From Andrena cerasifolii (taxonomy: Eukaryota; Arthropoda; Insecta; Hymenoptera; Andrenidae), in NCBI RefSeq assembly GCF_050908995.1, contig NC_135121.1:17112001-17176000 (forward strand): DNA of 64,000 nucleotides. The letters run 5' to 3'. The notes under the pieces were generated by a model. The model was not told the DNA's origin. It did not search any database and was given only the letters and a program-made list of their open reading frames with translations. Positions 1 to 12,500 of the stretch are shown here, piece by piece. The first letter of the stretch is position 1, and each line of letters opens with the position of its first letter. The translations under genes were made by a program, and so were the position numbers.

Positions 1-97
1 TTCGTATTTCTCGAGGATCCTCGGGGCAGGCGATTCTCAGCCGTGGAATGATAGCCGTCGGGCCGCGATCTCACCGTTCACTTTCGATCGAGCGCAG

Positions 98-2701
98 TGG
101 AGAACCCGAAGCACAGCGACTTCGTTAAGCTAAGGACGATGCTGATATCCACGCACATGCAGGATCTCAAAGACGTCACGCAGGACGTGCATTACGAGAA
201 CTTCCGGGCGCAATGCATTTCACAAATCTCCCAGCAAGCGATCCGGGAACGGAGGTATTTACGCATGTAAATAAGTATTGCATTTTCAGTAGGTATATCT
301 CTCTCTACTTAGACGTATCATCCCGAGTACTTTGCGAACCCCCATTTCTGGCACTTTCCCCTTTATTGCGCCACATGGATACAGTGATCATACAGTTGAA
401 GTTAAAGTCGTAAGGATATAGTGATGCAAAAATAAGAGAGGCAAATATGGTAGATGAGTTTCTCGCAAATAAATCGGGAGATCGGGGGTGTTATCACTAT
501 ATTTCTTGAACAAGTATGGTTTAAGATAGTAAACCAGAAATAAAGTGGAAAGTTGCTCATACTGTTTGAAGCAAGGTCAATTTTACAATTTTCTTTGCAC
601 TTTTCGGAGAGTAAAATAAATTGGAATCATTGCGGAATATTTATTTTATGTTAGGTCCTTTTTTATTGGAGTTGACGCTTGACGAAAAATTTCTTGGAAT
701 GTAATAAATAAATTGATTTCAAATTTTGCCAGGATGTACATACTGTCTATATACATATTGTGTAACCGTGGCTTTGTCTCATTTTCTTGTTTGTCTTCGG
801 TTCGCTAAAAAAGCTGAATGTGACAAAATAGAATTTTCAAATTTGTATAGCAGTCATTTCGTCACAGATTGTTTCGCAAAATGTCCGAATTATTTGGTAG
901 ATTGTACATCTCGCAATGTATTAGCAAAATTTGCAGACAGTTCGTTCGGTAGATTCTGAAAAACCTTGCCAAACTTAAGATAACTTCGATGGCAGGTAAC
1001 TTGACGCAAAACTATTATTTTGCAATGATCTCTATGCGATTTTGCTCTTCAGAGAACGCATCTTTAATATAGTAAGAAGTTGTAATAAAACAAAGTATTA
1101 CGGAACATAAAAATAATCTGTAAAGTTGACCTTACTTTTCGATTCGGAGCAGTAATTAATTATCTTCGCGTTTGGTGACTTGTGCTCTTATTTTCCTGGC
1201 ACTTCAGTGGGTCTTAGATTATTCACTATACCTCTGTAAAGCAGAGTACAAATTTATGTTAGTTACTTCTTCGATTCTCTGCCCTCTGATCTCTCCCTTC
1301 GTCTTATTAATAGAATTTTATTATGTGAACGTGATGTATAAATTGACCGATCGCTGTAAACGTAACTGTATTTCCTTCTATTCGCAGCAAACTGAAGAGA
1401 GACTCGGGTCCGCACTTTGAAAATAGCATATCTGACACGGACCGATTGCTCTTGCAGAAGGACGAAGAGGTAAGGGAAACGAACGAGGCAAATCGACGTT
1501 ATTTAACGATCGTACTCCTTCTGAAACTAATACTACACCAAGCTTGGGTAAACTATGTGTTTCGCGTAGTAAATTGAAAATGCGTTATTTCAGTTTCAAT
1601 TCTAATTAGCTAGAATCCAAAAGAAATGCCAGTTTATTCGCCCGAAATGTCGAAATAGGTATTAGAAGTTTCTTTTATTACTTTCAGTTCTTTCAAGGAA
1701 TTAAGAGACACCCTATATTTATTAACCCTTGTCTAAAGATCACAGGGCCCATTTTGACCCATCCTTTACGCTTGTAACTTTCCAAGGACCCGCTTCAAGA
1801 ACAAATCTTTTACGCAAAAGTTGCTTCGTCTCTACTGAGTTTCACAGGTTCCCATTTGAAATTTTAAAGTTACCTCCTCGTCCAAAGTGATGAAGAGTTG
1901 TCAATCTTCGCGCAGATTTAAGGGCTCCCTATATCTTCTAAATTCAAACCTCGAACGACTAAAAATAATCGCGTAATGAATTCTCCCAATATTAAACCGT
2001 TGAACCTTGTATAACTTATTAGTACCTAGCCGCGATTTTTACCGCATCTATATGATTTGCAATAACCCAATTTTAAAGCGTTACAAAGAACGTGTCAATT
2101 AAAAACACTGACTTCCATGATTTTTTGGTTCTTATTTTAAAACACAACATGAATTTTAAATTCGAACAGTATTCCATTAAACCTGTATAAATAACGAAAA
2201 GAAGGACACCAAACACATATCTGTATTATTTATAACATCCCCATTTCACAGCGTTACGAAAAAAAACGTGACATTTAAAGCGTTACAGAAAACGTGTCAA
2301 AATCGATGAAGAACAATGAAATCGTCACTTATGATTTTATAGAAGAGTAGATTATTACCGCTTGTTTAAAAAAAATTAACGATCTTACGTCATGGCGGGG
2401 TGACAATTCAATAAAAAATTTATTCTATCATTAGTCGAAATGGATCAGCACCGACTAAGGATTTAAGGATCAATATTTTCATGTGTTCCTCTAAGGATCT
2501 CGATCCTCATCTTAGAATTGTGTTTCCAAACCGTTGCAGATTCGAAGGATGCAGGACATCCTGGCTCAGATGCAGGAGAAGCTGAAAGCCACGGGGCAGG
2601 TCGGCCCTGGTATCGGGCTGAGAGGGAGGGTCGGTAGCTTGGGGAACGACTTGGACGCCACCGACGTCGAAAAGAAACGCAACAGTATTATAGACGTCTG
2701 A
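98..2701 (+). CDS. Sep4: Septin (Sep4-like), last three coding exons; 5' part lies outside the window
   Basis: Septins are GTP-binding filament proteins of the cell cortex and the cytokinesis ring. Three exons are visible: 98-254, 1388-1469 and 2540-2701 (stop TGA 2699-2701). Phases fit: the first exon completes a Val codon, a Ser codon is split across the first visible intron, and the second intron is phase 0. They give 133 residues. The first exon carries the end of the septin GTPase fold and septin unique element (VENPKHSDFVKLRTMLISTH, then DVHYENFRAQC). The other two encode the C-terminal coiled coil (LLLQKDEE, IRRMQDILAQMQEKLK) and a polar tail ending SIIDV. The wording is closest to what I remember of Drosophila Sep4 (vertebrate SEPT2/4/5 side), so the subgroup is from memory. 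The G1, G3 and G4 motifs must lie upstream. The introns (255-1387, 1470-2539) show no coding content. The first 97 bases look like the end of an intron with acceptor AG at 96-97. Confidence 0.9.
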
Positions 2702-4606
2702 ACGATCGAGCATCGGCATAGATTAGAATTATACAACGGTTGTCACCGTGCAACGTCTGCACAAGCGATTCCACTTGGTCCCACAATGAATACGCACAAG
2801 GTTGACAAGCGGTATATTTAAAGCGAAACTGATACCAAACGAATTTTATACGCGCCCTGTACGTATATAAGTGATCTTTAGCGTTAGTCGAGGTAATTCA
2901 TTAGGGGGATTGGTCGCGGGGCAGTTCTCTTACGCGAGGTTTCCACTTTTATATGTATGTACATTGCTGGAGAGACTGTCGTGCCCCTTGAACAGTATTT
3001 GATATATTGCTACACGCACTTACACACGAACGAAAGGTTGTATTGTAAATATAAGGTACGCGGAAAAGAGGAGCAGCGGGAATAAACGAAGATTACCAAC
3101 TGGGGAGGCGACTCGTGCAATTTCTTCTTCTCCTCGTTAAGCCCTCCTCGCACGAGACACTTCTGCGGCTCGACGGCTGGTATTTGTGCCAGCAATTATA
3201 AATGTGAACGAAGTAATTAAAAGAAGTGGAAATGTTGATTTGCTCACACTTCTCTTGCATTATTTAATAGACACTAACTAGAAGTATCTCGATATGAATT
3301 GTTTTTTTTTAATTTAGATCTCTTTCATTTTTACTGGGGCGCTTTAGGTACGTTCACTTTGTAGAGATAGCGCTGTTTTAATTAAGATAAAAAGCTAGTA
3401 AAGTATAAGAATGTCTCGTGTGAGAAGGGCCTTAATCTCAAACCTTGAAATGTTATTAATTGTATTTGATAGGGAGAGAGAGAGGCGAAGAGAGCAGTAC
3501 TGCAATTTCTAATGTAGTAAAGACGCATGTAGGGGGTGGAGTAATACATGGAAAAATTGAATAGAGGGTGACCAGTGGGGGATTTAACTAGCGACCTGGG
3601 TGCAGAAGGTCCGAGCTTCCAAAAAGTTATGATTTTATCCAAACACTATATTTCTTTTTGTTTCCTATAATTTTAATACCACGCGCGCGCGAATTTATTT
3701 ATAATTCTGTCATGTATACAAGGTGTCCAAGAACGTTTGCCACCTGGGCCTGTTTCCTTAAATCTGCCACTGAGGGCGACTCTTTGTGTAATAATAAGCG
3801 GAAAATTTATAGTAAAATTTTTTAATACGAGGTATTTTTCGAGAAAATCGATTTTTTAAATTTCGCTGGGTAGTGATGTGACTTAAATAATATAACAGAT
3901 GTTTATAAATTTTTTGCTTGCCAATATATGAAGAGTTATGGTTGATTTGATAAAAATCTGTAAACACGAAAGTGGAGGCTTGCTTTAAATTAAAAGAAAA
4001 AGTTATGCAAGCTTTCGATGAGCAAGAAACAATGAATTTCATGTCTCTTCAATTCGTAATCGAGAAATCGGTATCTGACATTTTTAACAGTTTTTATCAT
4101 AATAAGAAACTAATCTGTAAAAATGCAACGGAGTCTTATTTGAATCGTTTCACTGATAATAGTTACAAAAGCTTGCAAGTAGAAGTAACGAGTAATAGAC
4201 AGACACATTTCCGAAGTTGTATTTGATAAATCATTAGAATTGATTTTCTAAACAAAAAGCGTCGTACAAACAATTTTAGCCATACTTTCTCTTCGTTTTT
4301 ATGCGAAGAATTTCTTCTTTTTCCAGCTGTGCTACGAAATATTCCTCATGCGGTATGAAGTACTTCGGTTTTAAGAAATTCTAACTTCGTAAATCGCGAT
4401 TTTAATAATTTTGCGTAAAAATTTGACAGCGTTCAACGAATCAGGAACTGTTATGAGCACACTGAAGGAACGATTACCAAGTATAGCCAGAGAGACAATG
4501 CGGTTGCATTATTAACTACAATTATAGGTATGGATTCGTATTAAAGTTCCCCCTAAATAACTGTCATTCCATCTCCATTTCGTCGCACCCGCGGCTAGGA
4601 ACCCAG
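2702..4606. other. Septin 3' UTR and septin-cuticle intergenic DNA
   Basis: No convincing ORF. The first 400 bp or so are probably septin 3' UTR. From about 3715 (GGTGTCC-like start) to about 4080 the sequence reads like a dispersed AT-rich repeat, but I found no second copy in the window. The last 50 bp lead into the cuticle gene promoter. Confidence 0.5.
3081..3086 (+). promoter_or_regulatory. Candidate poly(A) signal of the septin gene
   Basis: AATAAA lies 380 bp after the septin stop codon and is the first canonical hexamer I see downstream. The cleavage site cannot be read from sequence, and a longer 3' UTR is possible. Confidence 0.4.
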
Positions 4607-4614
4607 TATAAAAT
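4607..4614 (+). promoter_or_regulatory. TATA box of the cuticle protein gene
   Basis: TATAAAAT lies 68 bp upstream of the deduced ATG at 4682. A start about 30 bp downstream (about 4635-4640) would give a leader of about 45 nt, as is common in insect cuticle genes. The start site itself is inferred. Confidence 0.7.
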
Positions 4615-4681
4615 CCGGTGTCTTTGTAAGATTAAGTTATTTACTTTCGGTGAAGTCAGGCGTGATCGTGCCAAGTTGCTA

Positions 4682-6330
4682 ATGATTCGAAAGGTTGGTA
4701 CGTTTCTTCATTTTCGTGTTTGTTGATCCATTTTTTGTTCTCCATGCGGACGTGTCGGTGGTTAAAAATCGCACTATTTTCGAAACCGTGAGTTCGGATC
4801 GCAAGTATTATCAGAATCGTGATCCCAATTCACCAGCATTCTCAAAAATGTGACTTCAGTTTACCGTCATTCTGAGTAATGTGACTTCAAATTGCGAGCA
4901 TCCTGAACGATGCGATCTCAAATTGGGAGAATTTTTAAAATTGTGACTTCAATCACAAACCGTCTCAATAATGTGATTTCAAATCCCGAGAATTCTCAAA
5001 AATGTGACTCCAAATCTCGAGCGTCCTCAAGAATATGACTTCAGTTTAAGAGCATTCTCAAAATTGTGCCTTCAATCGCGAGCATTCTCAATACTGTGAT
5101 TGCAAATCCCGAGAATTCTAAAAATTGCAACTTCAAGTCGCGAACATTCTCAAAACATGTGACTGTTTAATCGTGTGACCAAGGTGATACGTAGAGATTC
5201 TACCGATTAATTGAGAAAATTAAAGAAGCCCATGGTGTCCTGTTTACGCATAGGCACTCCTGTTGACGACGATGCTGGTAGGAATTTTGGGCGAACCTCA
5301 AGGATCAGCCTATTTGCCACCTACAGGAACAGGAACACGTCCAGCCACGGGAGGGGGAGGTGGCCACCCTGACGAGTGGGCTGGTGTAAGTACAATTCCT
5401 TTTTCTTCCCTGCGTTCTTCATTGAGTGTTCGACGGTATACGATCAGAGCCATAAGTGTCATGTATAATAAAATGATTTTCGAATTTTTACGAAGTTTCG
5501 TTGTAATAGAATATACGGGAGACGGGGATTCGGACAATAGGACTTCGACTGTGTAGATATGCAGAGTGTCTCAAAATTGAGGGATAATCCTGAACACGTA
5601 ATATCCTGATGCCAAAAGACATCGAAAAGTCCTTTACCGTTTGGGGATCCGAGGCTTAGTTCTCGAGATATTAACAGTTGAATATTAGCGGTCCAAGTTC
5701 CGGGACGCGCAGTTTAAAGCCGAAACAGCTGAGCGCGGAGTAATGACCGCTCGCACGTATAGGCAGGAGGCGCTCGTGGATACAGACCCACACACACAGT
5801 AGAGCTGACCGCGCGGGTTCATCTTCACGGTTTGACGCGTGCCTTCTGCGCGAGTCTGCGAGCGTACGCTATTGCGCGCTCAGCTGTTTCTGGTATAAAT
5901 TGCGCGTTCCGGAACTTGGACTGCTAATATTCAACTGTTAATATCTCGAGAACGAAGCCAAGGTTCCCAAAACGGTAAAGGGCTTTTCGGTGTCAGTTTG
6001 CATTAGGGTTTTGCATGTTCAGTATGGTCCCAAAATTTTGGGACACCCTGTATATAACTGATCTCCCTTTCATAGGATCCAGCAAACTACGAGTTCTCGT
6101 ATGAAGTTCAAGACGCGGTGGCTGGTCTAGACTTCGGCCATCACGAGACGCGGAAAGAAAATGAGGCAACTGGGACCTATCACGTGCTGCTACCAGACGG
6201 TAGAACGCAGATCGTCGACTATGTTGCCGACGACGGTGGTTATCGCCCAATGGTACGATACGAAGGCACAGCAACGTACCCCGCTCCAGGATCCCCTCCA
6301 GCGTCCAATAACGAGGGATACAGATACTAA
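4682..6330 (+). CDS. RR-type (Rebers-Riddiford, pro-resilin-like) cuticle protein, complete
   Basis: Secreted structural protein whose RR (chitin-bind-4) domain binds chitin in the exoskeleton. Exons: 4682-4693, 5254-5385, 6076-6330; both introns are phase 0. The product is 132 residues. Exon 1 encodes only MIRK. Such a four-codon first exon, interrupting the signal peptide, is a hallmark of insect cuticle genes, and it decides the start: exon 2 has an in-frame TAG immediately before its first codon. Residues 5-17 (ALLLTTMLVGILG) are the hydrophobic signal core, followed by a Gly/Pro/Thr-rich linker with GGGGG at 37-41 region. The RR domain spans about 53-112 (YEFSYEV, GTYHVLLPDGRTQIVDYVAD, GYRPMVRYEG), nearest to RR-2/pro-resilin-like sequences. 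There are no elastic repeats, so it is not resilin itself. The exon 1 donor GTTGGT is weak. Intron 1 holds a minisatellite and intron 2 a palindromic element. The gene converges on FBPase. Confidence 0.9.
4814..5165 (+). repeat. Degenerate minisatellite, about 35-bp unit, about ten copies
   Basis: Imperfect copies of a unit resembling ATTCTCAAAAATGTGACTTC followed by A-A-T-C-x-C-G-A-G repeat through most of intron 1 of the cuticle gene. Copies differ at several positions each, so the array is old. It is not CRISPR-like: repeats are diverged and contiguous, without unique spacers. Confidence 0.8.
5558..6054. mobile_element. Palindromic MITE-like element in the cuticle gene's intron 2
   Basis: The two halves are inverted copies of about 180-190 bp. 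The left end TGCAGAGTGTCTCAAAATT pairs with the right end that reads, on the other strand, ACAGGGTGTCCCAAAATTTT. Inside the arms CTCGAGATATTAACAGTTGA (left) and its complement (right, near 5930-5955) match perfectly. No ORF, so it is non-autonomous. It ends about 22 bp before the exon 3 acceptor. Confidence 0.85.
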
Positions 6331-6475
6331 TCCCCCCTGCCAAAACTGTCAGTACAAAGAAGATGACTACGACGATCTACTCGGTGGTGAAGCCATTGGA
6401 AGTGTTAAAACAGCACGGCTTCCAACTTCGACTTACAAGGCATCTTTATACTTCTAGCATCAACAAGCTGTGCGC

Positions 6476-6484
6476 TTTAATAAA
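6476..6484. promoter_or_regulatory. Overlapping convergent poly(A) signals
   Basis: The plus strand has AATAAA at 6479-6484, 149 bp after the cuticle stop codon. The minus strand reads ATTAAA at 6481-6476, 51 bp after the FBPase stop codon. I see no other canonical hexamer in the 201-bp gap, so each gene probably ends in or near the 3' UTR of the other. Confidence 0.6.
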
Positions 6485-6531
6485 AGCTTTCGAAAATGCT
6501 CCTTTACATTCCTCGCCTCCTCAAACTTTCA

Positions 6532-9409
6532 CTACGTTTCGTGCTTCTTAATGTACCGCAATAGCTCTTCAACATCCTCCTGCGACCCTAAGAATATCGG
6601 CGATCTTTGGTGAATTTTCTCCGGCACCACCTCTAAAATATCTATCTCCCCATTCGAAGCCATGCCCCCAGCTTCCTTCAGTATATAAGCCATTGGTATG
6701 CACTCGTACAAAAGTCGAAGCTGCAAATAAACGTTTTAAACACAATACAAACGCCTCGACGTGTTGCATTTGGTCATACATAAGATAGGGAGCTCGTTAG
6801 AGCAGCTTGCTGTACCTTGCCAGTGGGATGGCTTGTTGTTGCGGGGTAAAGAAAGATTCCACCATACTTTATCGTCCTGTGGACATCAGCGACCATAGAA
6901 CCCACATACCTCGCGCTATAGGGTTTCCCAGTGGTGGGGTACTTTTTCGAATAGATATATTCTCTGATGGCTGGAGCCCAGGCACCCTCGTGGCCTTCGT
7001 TGATACTGCAATCACCCGTTAAAAATCTCTGTTGTAGAAGTTATACGAAATGATACTCAGGCATATCGAGCAATAGCGAGGTCTCCACTGCGTACGTGCA
7101 AATAGGAGATGGAAAGACAGATGGCGCCATTAGTCTCTTCCACCGCGCAGCGCTGATTATTTATTCTGTGGGGATGGCGACTACTTAGTTAGATCTGACT
7201 TCTATTTTTGAATATTTTCTTTCTTTCTTTCTCGCCCTCTACACTTAGCTCATAAATCTCATTATCAAACGATATACCTATTTAATTTAACACCCCTTTG
7301 CCATTCGGTACCTGTATATGTCTCCTCTGGTAGGCACTCTTAAGTTCCTTTCGGTTAAAATAAATTCCCCGATCGCCGGATCGTACGTAAAGCCGTTGAC
7401 ACCGTGACCAATCGACAGCACTATCATAGTCGCGGAGCCATATAGCGCGTATCCAGCGGCGACCAGATTCTTGCCAGGTTGTAGGACGTTCGCTACCATT
7501 GGCGGCTCCTGCACCTCGTCAGGCTTCTTGTAAATGCCGAAAATCGAACCAACCGATACCAGGCAGTCGATGTTAGAGGATCCATCCAGAGGATCGAAGC
7601 ATATGATGTACTTGCCGCGTTTCTCCACCTCCACTTCGATCGCGCTCGTGTTCTCTTCGCTGACTAGAAGGCAACTCGTGTAGGAGGACGTTATCATGTT
7701 CACGAACAGCTCATTGCTCAGCACGTCCAACTTCTTCACATCCTCCCCTTGGATGTTCTGTGTACCGGCTATTCCGTACCTGCGTTAGTCAACGACAAAT
7801 CATCATCAGTCTATACAAGCTGTTCTAGTCAAATCAGGCCATCTAAGTACATTAGAGCAGTGTAAAAGTTCGTTCGCTTTATTGAATCAAAGTCTTTATA
7901 AAAGATAGAGTGTACTATACGCTCTTTTAATCTACTTAAATTTACTTTTAATTTACTCTTGAATTTTGTATGCAAAAATAAGTCGGGGGTGTAGAATAAG
8001 GGGGTGTTCCGGTCTACAGCCTACAAAAATAGGGGATGTTTAGGAATTAATTGAAGGAAAACTGCTAGGGATAATTTAGTAGGACTTTTTGCATTGCATT
8101 AAGGATGTACTAAATTATACATAGAATTATATAATCACATTGGGGAGTTGTTGGATTCGAGGTGCCAAAAAATTCATCCAAAACGGTAGAACGTGTATCA
8201 CTTAAAACTCCTAAAACATTGATGTGAAATAAAAAATAATGCTAGATTATTAAAGGGCATTAAATTCCACAGATGCAATCCTATAAAAACTACAAGAAAT
8301 GACATGTTTTGACAAAATAACGATACTTGAAGGTTGAAGTCATTCTTTCCTTATGTTTTCGTCTTTTCAACGCCATTAAAAAATATAAATTTATAAACGT
8401 TTTAAAATATTTGAGGTTTGCCCTTTGCAAAAAGTATATTCTTCAAAATAAAAAAAATTTCAATCCAATCGGTTAATAAGTATTCGAGATATTTGTCCCA
8501 GCAGTTCGATGAACACTGTTTGCAGAGAAACGCGTTTAAAGTTTTACGTGAAGGATTTTTCGGATTCATGTCAGTTCTTTCGGGCCGTTCGAAAACATCG
8601 AAGTAAGTACTCGGTTCTCTTCGAGCAGCTCGATAAAATTCGAGTACTCGGTTCTCTTCGAGCCGCTCGGTTCTTTCGGGCCGCTCGCTAAAATTCGAGT
8701 ACTCGGTTCTCTTCTAGCATGCAGAAAAGGAAGATTGAGAAACGCTGACCATCTAGAAGTTTCGCGAACACGCTTGTAGGCCGCCCGCGAGCAGAGACGT
8801 GCGGGCGCGGAACCACGGCTCGCGAGGCCCGCGCTTGACGAGGGGTCTGTTGATTTCTGCGGCCGCGGATAGCAACGATTGGGTATAAATTAGAGGCCCG
8901 CAAATGCATTTCCTTCTTCGCTGTTTCAAGAGAGAGGACGAGGTAGGAGAGTATTTAGTTGAGGCTTTAATTCGAAGAATATCGATTTCAAAAATCTATC
9001 GAGCATATATGCGCATTTGTTTAAACTTACTTATTCACATATTGTAGAATTGCCCCGTTTAGGAATGCAACCACCCTTAACGAACCACCCTGTATCCCCT
9101 ATAGTTGTACCTCTTCCACTTTCGACTCAAAATTACAGACCGTAGCGGTCGCGTTTTAATAAAATACACTCATGCTCTCTCGACGCGCTGTATTCCACAG
9201 CGTCCGCGATAAAAGGCGCGATTGAGTACTCACATATTCGCGATACCGGCTTTTCTAACCGCCGAGCTGACCGCCTTCACGGCGGTTTGTATACTGTTCA
9301 ACAGCTGTGTCAGATCGCCGGTGGCGGTTGGTATTTTTCGTTGCTCGGCTAGCACGAACCTCGTCAAAGTCATGCAGTCCGAATCGAAGGAAGGGTTTTG
9401 CGAAGCCAT
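6532..9409 (-). CDS. fbp: Fructose-1,6-bisphosphatase (class I), complete
   Basis: Cytosolic gluconeogenic enzyme (EC 3.1.3.11) that hydrolyses fructose-1,6-bisphosphate to fructose-6-phosphate, using divalent metal ions and inhibited by AMP. Four coding exons in transcript order: 9409-9234, 7779-7312, 7005-6816, 6720-6532. The phases fit (Met59 and Ser215 codons are split; the last intron is phase 0) and give 340 residues, the usual length. Landmarks: N-terminal AMP-site region TLTRFVLAEQRKIPTATGDL (residues 14-33); metal and catalytic residues Glu100-Glu101, and DPLDGSSNID at 121-130; substrate region ARYVGSMVADVHRT and KYGGIFLYPA in exon 3; LLYECIPMAY with the metal ligand Glu284; C-terminal IHQRSPIFLGS. 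No catalytic motif is missing. I chose the Met at 9409 because the open frame upstream crosses the putative TATA box. Intron 1 (7780-9233) has no coding content but holds short tandem repeats. Confidence 0.97.
8577..8715. repeat. Short tandem repeat in FBPase intron 1
   Basis: AGTACTCGGTTCTCTTC occurs at 8606, 8643 and 8698, interleaved with TTCTTTCGGGCCG-like blocks near 8577 and 8671 and with TCGxTAAAATTCG. Spacings are 37 and 55 bp. The array is much richer in CpG than the surrounding intron. Confidence 0.75.
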
Positions 9410-9494
9410 TTTCACTGCAAACGAGTTTCTGCTCTCCTCTGCACGGCGAGGGACCAACGACGGGACTAAGTCGAATACGTGCATGCGTTGTCCG

Positions 9495-9501
9495 TTATAT
9501 A
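9495..9501 (-). promoter_or_regulatory. TATA box of the FBPase gene
   Basis: The minus strand reads TATATAA here, 86 bp upstream of the ATG at 9409. Initiation about 30 bp downstream, near 9465-9470, would leave a leader of about 60 nt. This argues against the longer in-frame N-terminus that the open frame would allow. Confidence 0.55.
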
Positions 9502-9509
9502 AGGTCAAA

Positions 9510-12500
9510 CGGTGTGCCGATACTACCTTATCTGCGCAGTGAAAGCGATATTTCCGAAAATGTACTAGCCCCTCGAAATTCGCCATCCATGTGCGAAACC
9601 ATCTGATGCCTCTTCAGACTCGCCATTACTCGGCTACACCTTCTCCTATACCTTCTACCTCAGCTATATCTTCGGATTTTTATGAATAATCGATGATTAC
9701 GCGAATATTTTATTTGACAATTTTATTTTTTATTAGAAAAAGTTAATAATTGAGAAGATTAATTTCTAAAGCAGAAGCGTTAATAGATTGTTATTATTGA
9801 GATTAAGCTTGAAAGCAGAGAAATCTGTGAACGTTAAATTCTTAACTTATTAATTATTAATTTTTTTATTCCTGCTGTGATTTTCTGTTTCATTCTGGGG
9901 TAAAAAAATCGTACTATTGTTACTGTTATTTTTTTTTTAGCTACCCATGGCGCCATTCTGTTTGAAAGTTTATTGACTTCAATGTTTTGACTACACGAGT
10001 TGTTGATAACTGTCGACACTACTCCAACGATATTTTGCTTCAATGAAATCAATTGGCACTGTAAGGTTATCGATATCGCGGGACTACCAATGTTTCGATT
10101 CTCCACGCGGCTGACTGTTGGGCAATGTATTATTACATTTACTATTACATCTTGTTGCCACTCGAACGTCAAGGATAAAGGAATTAGCTGCGACCCGATG
10201 ATTACGCAACTTTTAAGTCATCATTTGATGGTATTGATTTTTTCGCTATTTCCTTATCTACATTCAGAAACTCGGTTCTGCATATACAGCATGATTAATT
10301 TGCAAAATTGATACTTGTATTTGCTTGATACTCTTTCTGTCGTTCTCTTTGGTTATATTAATTTTTATTTTAATTTTACCTCATTTGTCCGTAAATAAAT
10401 AAGTAATTTTGAACACCTAGTTGTAATACATTCGAAAGTCGATCGGGATGCACGTGTGTTTCCTGCAATTCTGTGTTTTCAATACAGTCTCTGCCGTGGG
10501 CGCATGAAAATGCAAATTTAATTTTCTTGAAAATGACTCAACAATTTCACACGTAACTGAATATCGACATTTAATATAAACTATGTTCTGCCCTCGTCAA
10601 AGCCAGTATTAATGATAACGCTAGTATATTTACCTACTTAGAATTAAATAGCAGTATTTGAACAGATCCTATTAGAATAAGCTCCTACAATGTTATTAGC
10701 CCGAATCGCGCAGACGCGTGCAAAGAGTTGTTGACATAAGTTAAACGACCCCGGCTAAAAAGTGTCTAAATATAGCTTTTATACGAAGTTTTATCGAATT
10801 CTGTGGCACGCAGTTTTATCAAAGTGTAAAGTTTGAACCCGATCGCGTGAACTACGATATTTATTTATGGACACTTTAAGTGACACAGTTGGTCAGGCCT
10901 TTGTTTAGGCCGTGGAAGTTGTATTCAGCTCGCCCAGCATTTTGAATATGTGCATCCATTAATGAAAATTTAAATTTCTGTGCTTTCCATTAGGACTCCG
11001 TGAAAATTTGTCTCGAGCCATTTTTAATTATTTCTATGTTTCTATGCAAACCAATTGTACGTCACGGATGATTAAAAATAGTTAAAGAGAAATCCAGTTT
11101 AGGCTGATTTTCACCAGGATAATTGATAACAATTTCACGGAAATCAGATGCCGAATATAAAAATCAGAATTTGCATTAGTAAATATTGGATGAGTACGAA
11201 TTCAGTGATGTTACCGAGTTTGGTGGTTGGATTGTATGTGATTCCCAAAACCACCGCTCCTAAACGCAGAGGGCGCAATTAAACCTGACGTTTTTCACGA
11301 AGTCGGTATTTCAGACCGTGTGAAACCATAGACAAGGTATAGGATAGACCTATCACCACAGACGAGATATAGAATAGACCTACCATTCACTCCATTTTTC
11401 TGACACCGATCTGTGAGATTCTACATGGACTTAGGCAGGGGCTCTTTATCCAGTGTGCTAAATGCACTAATATATATATGTATATATACTATGGATTGGA
11501 GAAGCTTGAAGCGATTTACCAGTAGTTGCCACCCAAACTGTGTTACCGACCCATAGTTTGAGGTGTTGCCGGGCCGGCTGGAGAATTCTGATGGTTGAGG
11601 GAATTTCTATATGGTCCGGTGTCCGTGGAGCCCTGATTAGCTCTGCTCGCGAAACGTGTGAAGTTAATTGAACGAAACGACATGTAACGAAAAACTTTGA
11701 ACCAAATAAAGCTTATTGAACTAGATTAAATTATTGAATATTAGCAGGAACTATTAAGAAACGAAACAAAAGATATTTAAAGATTGATCAAAGGTTGGAG
11801 TTTACTGTAACACGTCTGTGCTTTTACAACGTCGGTGATGAATTGCGAGGCGAAGAAACAGGCTTATTCGTACGTTCGTTCCTCCTTTTTAATCACTGCA
11901 TTGTTTTCCGAGCCATAAGGAAGGAGGCGAAGACAAATTTCTAAAGTAATAAACTTCATCCTTAACTCTTTAAAGTTCGAACTTCGCGCTTTAAGAGCTT
12001 GCGCTAAACGCCGCTTGGGGGAGGCTCGCAACTCGCAACAGAGGACTGAATATAGTTGCATCTGCTCATGAACAGCGTCCAACTCAGCAACTACTCTGAA
12101 ATGTGTTGAAATGCTGAAAGGTGTGTGCGTGCTTGTATACGTGGGACTTGTTTAGAGTGAGAGTTTGACATAGAAGGCCGGCGTTTGCTACGCTAGGCTT
12201 TGGCTCGGTGTGTCAGCGACTCGCGCGGATTTCTCTCCGAAAATCCGTTTCGGGGATCAAGACACTATGACGGACAAAAATGGTATTTCTTCAAAGCCCG
12301 TGCAGGCTATAAATTGCAAGATGACATTGTTTATTAGTGCTTTGCGCGTAGTAGAACCCTTTCACGTATCGTACGCCGAAAAGTATTAAAAATTGTTGTT
12401 GTTTATATAAATTTTTATGTTAAATAAATTTGTTTTGCGTTAAATAAACTTGAATAGGACAGCAAGGTTAAAAGGCGTATGTGTTCTTGTTTTGTTGTGA

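Noticed and set aside
4814..5165. CRISPR-like array of about ten repeats
   Set aside because: Repeats are contiguous and diverged, without unique spacers, and lie in an insect intron; it is a minisatellite.
6161..6457. 98-codon frame overlapping the third cuticle exon
   Set aside because: It is the +2 frame of the RR exon; the frame with the chitin-binding motif is clearly the real one.
9410..9586. N-terminal extension of FBPase (open frame with upstream Met codons)
   Set aside because: It contains the probable TATA box at 9495-9501, and the family starts at about the Met at 9409.
12267..12389. 40-codon frame after a CpG-dense leader-like stretch
   Set aside because: No recognised peptide, no clear promoter element and only a weak donor; too little support to call a gene.
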